Source: JBGQAS01 sp964498605 (lineage in GTDB: Bacteria > Chloroflexota > Anaerolineae > Anaerolineales > Anaerolineaceae). From it: 32,091 nucleotides of DNA. A model generated the notes under the pieces. It was not told the origin of the DNA and ran no database searches. It worked only from the letters and a program-made list of their open reading frames with translations. Positions 30,733-32,091 of the stretch are shown here, piece by piece. The position numbers and the translations under genes are program-made. Every line of letters starts with the position of its first letter. Within the stretch, counting starts at the first letter, position 1. The stretch spans positions 1-32,091 of the forward strand of contig CAZCHK010000023.1 of NCBI GenBank assembly GCA_964498605.1, in the 5' to 3' direction.

Positions 30733-31026
30733 ATGACAGCGTATCGGATTATGACTGCGGGTGATATGTATTGCAGCGAGAACTGCTACGAGGAGGCTGG
30801 AAGGAAATACTTCGCCTGGCAGTCCGCTTCGTTGGCCGGAAGCTGTAAATTCTGCGGGGCTTCCGTCCGATCAGGCTATTCGGGATACGATATCAGCCAA
30901 ATGTGCCTGGTCTTTACCTGGGAGAATGCACCAATGTTTGTCTGCGGTAACTGCGCCAGGCAGGGAAAGACGAAGCAATTCTTCGAAAAGGAAAATAAAT
31001 GCTGCCAATGCGGGATGCCCGTTTGA
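30733..31026 (+). CDS. Small Cys-rich zinc-ribbon-like protein, unknown function
   Basis: 97 residues from the ATG at 30733, with GGAGG 6 bases upstream; the longer frame from 30565 overlaps the divergent promoters. Ten cysteines are mostly paired: C14-x3-C18, C38-x2-C41 (KFCGA), C71-x2-C74 (FVCGNCARQGK) and C90/C91 with C93 (KCCQCGMPV), plus C58. The second to fourth pairs look like zinc-ribbon knuckles, so two zinc or iron-sulfur sites are possible. There is no signal peptide. I do not recognise the family. It has a strong own promoter, so it is likely well expressed. It stands alone between divergent and convergent genes. Confidence 0.8.
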   Translation: MTAYRIMTAGDMYCSENCYEEAGRKYFAWQSASLAGSCKFCGASVRSGYSGYDISQMCLVFTWENAPMFVCGNCARQGKTKQFFEKENKCCQCGMPV

Positions 31027-31055
31027 TCCTTGCTGCATACCCGACCACCATATAC

Positions 31056-32009
31056 TCAGCGCTCCCAGTCTAAAAAGACTTCCAAGACCTTGAGATTGAT
31101 CAAAATATCCGTGGATTGGTGATCGGTAAGCTCGATATCCACGGCAGCGATGCCATTTTGTGCTGCCCAATCGATCAATTGACCGGTGTACTCACAGCCC
31201 GGATCAATCACCGGCGGGTACAGGTAGAAACTGACCGCGGAAAGCGCGCGCGCCAGGCTTTCAGACGCCGGATCCGGCACTGGCTGACCGCCGGCAAAGA
31301 TGACGGACATGGCGCTGTGATAACTGATGAGCGCATCCACGTGATTATTGAGTAAAAAATCCCGCAAAGCCGCTGTTTCAGGCTCAGAAAAGGCGTATTC
31401 TCCCGCTCCGATGGGGTACGCGTTGAAGCAGTTGGTACGGTCCCAACTTGATGTCCAGCTGGCGTCCCAGTTGCGGTTGAGATCCACCCCGTGGGCGTTG
31501 GCGCGCCCCAAGGACTGGTTCGTATAGTCGAAATAGCCATCCGGGTTGAATATTGGCAGCAGGTAGAGCGTGATCTCCGGCGGTACGGTGATGCTGCCGC
31601 TGCGCAGCTCGTTGCGCAGCTTATAGATCAGCGTGGAAGTGTTGGTCTCGTGACCTCCGTGGATAGCGCCGATAATGACGCGCACAATAGGTCCGCTGCC
31701 AAAACGGTACATATCCAGCGACTTACCTTCAACCGAGAAGCCGATGGAGAAAGCTTGTCCCTCCGGAGGAAGCGCGGTGGGCGTGATGGAAGGCTCGGGC
31801 GACGCAGTGGAAGCGTGCACCAGAGTGATGGAGGCCGTGATCTCCGTAAAAGTAGTCGAGGATGGCGTTACCTGTTGTGCGGATTGTCCAGCGCGGTCAG
31901 GAAAAGAAGGGATCGAGGCCAGCAGGACCAGTATCAACAGGATGACCAGAGCTGCGGCTGCTGCGAGGATGAACACCCCGCGTTTCTTGCCGAAAAATGA
32001 TGAAGGCAT
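31056..32009 (-). CDS. Membrane-anchored M14 zinc carboxypeptidase
   Basis: 317 residues. A signal anchor (KKRGVFILAAAAALVILLILVLL, 8-30) and a Ser/Thr linker place the catalytic domain outside. The M14 features are in order: the metal site HGGHET (H117, E121; one residue longer between His and Glu than the usual HxxE), FNPDGY, the substrate-carboxylate site GVDLNRNW, the third zinc ligand in ISYHSA, and the catalytic Glu in AAVDIELTDH. It would remove C-terminal residues from peptides or cell-wall stem peptides. The ATG has TACACT 6 bases upstream and no ribosome site. It converges with the Cys-rich gene. Confidence 0.9.
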   Translation of the reverse strand: MPSSFFGKKRGVFILAAAAALVILLILVLLASIPSFPDRAGQSAQQVTPSSTTFTEITASITLVHASTASPEPSITPTALPPEGQAFSIGFSVEGKSLDMYRFGSGPIVRVIIGAIHGGHETNTSTLIYKLRNELRSGSITVPPEITLYLLPIFNPDGYFDYTNQSLGRANAHGVDLNRNWDASWTSSWDRTNCFNAYPIGAGEYAFSEPETAALRDFLLNNHVDALISYHSAMSVIFAGGQPVPDPASESLARALSAVSFYLYPPVIDPGCEYTGQLIDWAAQNGIAAVDIELTDHQSTDILINLKVLEVFLDWER

Positions 32010-32015
32010 GGGTCT

Positions 32016-32043
32016 AGTGTATCGGAAAAACCAATAATTTCAA
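32016..32043 (-). promoter_or_regulatory. Leaderless-type promoter of the M14 gene
   Basis: On the minus strand TTGAAA (32043-32038), a 16-base spacer and TACACT (32021-32016), 6 bases before the ATG at 32009. Confidence 0.6.
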
Positions 32044-32091
32044 CCGCAGAATAGTGATTGTAAGGAAAATGCATTGTTCTGTGCAGTAGGT

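Overview
The window looks like chromosomal DNA of an anaerobic or facultative bacterium, most likely a Chloroflexota (Anaerolineae-type) member. This is inferred from gene style: many lipoproteins with Pro/Thr-rich linkers, a secreted domain family often seen in that class, non-pyrrolysine MttB paralogues and a membrane-bound group 4 [NiFe] hydrogenase. No rRNA, tRNA, CRISPR array, insertion sequence or phage gene was found.

Layout. 1-3611: an exported protein cut by the window edge (minus strand), a dodecin, a lipoprotein trypsin-like protease with a C-terminal beta-sandwich-like region, and a chagasin-type protease-inhibitor lipoprotein. 3615-10245 (minus): a corrinoid methyltransferase region. 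In transcription order it holds a D-serine dehydratase/D-threonine aldolase-like PLP enzyme, a corrinoid protein, an MttB-family methyltransferase, an SH3-domain lipoprotein, a second MttB-family protein and a GNAT acetyltransferase. 10419-13454: a four-repeat fibronectin-like lipoprotein, a ribbon-helix-helix regulator behind a promoter that carries a perfect 12-bp inverted repeat, and a PlsC-type acyltransferase.

13526-22597 (minus) is the main feature: a tightly packed 12-gene operon for a complex I-like, ion-translocating [NiFe] hydrogenase. The order is two small MbhD/MbhE-like subunits, NuoK/MrpC-like, a divergent NuoL-like, NuoM-like, NuoN/MrpD-like, NuoA-like, small subunit (NuoB-like), NuoC-like, catalytic large subunit (NuoD-like, all four Ni ligand cysteines kept), NuoH-like and a 2x[4Fe-4S] ferredoxin subunit. 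It would couple ferredoxin-linked H2 formation or uptake to ion movement. The NuoL-like subunit appears to have lost several antiporter residues and carries a long C-terminal arm with a duplicated motif.

22893-32091 holds mixed housekeeping and surface genes: a PIG-L deacetylase, an ICMT-like membrane methyltransferase, a YggS-type PLP protein, a cupin, a MESH1-like small alarmone hydrolase, a C39-like lipoprotein, a sugar symporter with a mutarotase-like partner, a HEAT-repeat protein, a small Cys-rich zinc-ribbon protein and a membrane-anchored M14 carboxypeptidase.

A theme across the window is a -10 hexamer placed 6-8 bases before a start codon that has no Shine-Dalgarno sequence (starts at 10245, 24523, 26366, 30619 and 32009). 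This suggests leaderless transcripts. The methyltransferase region and the hydrogenase could meet in anaerobic one-carbon metabolism, but nothing in the window links them directly.
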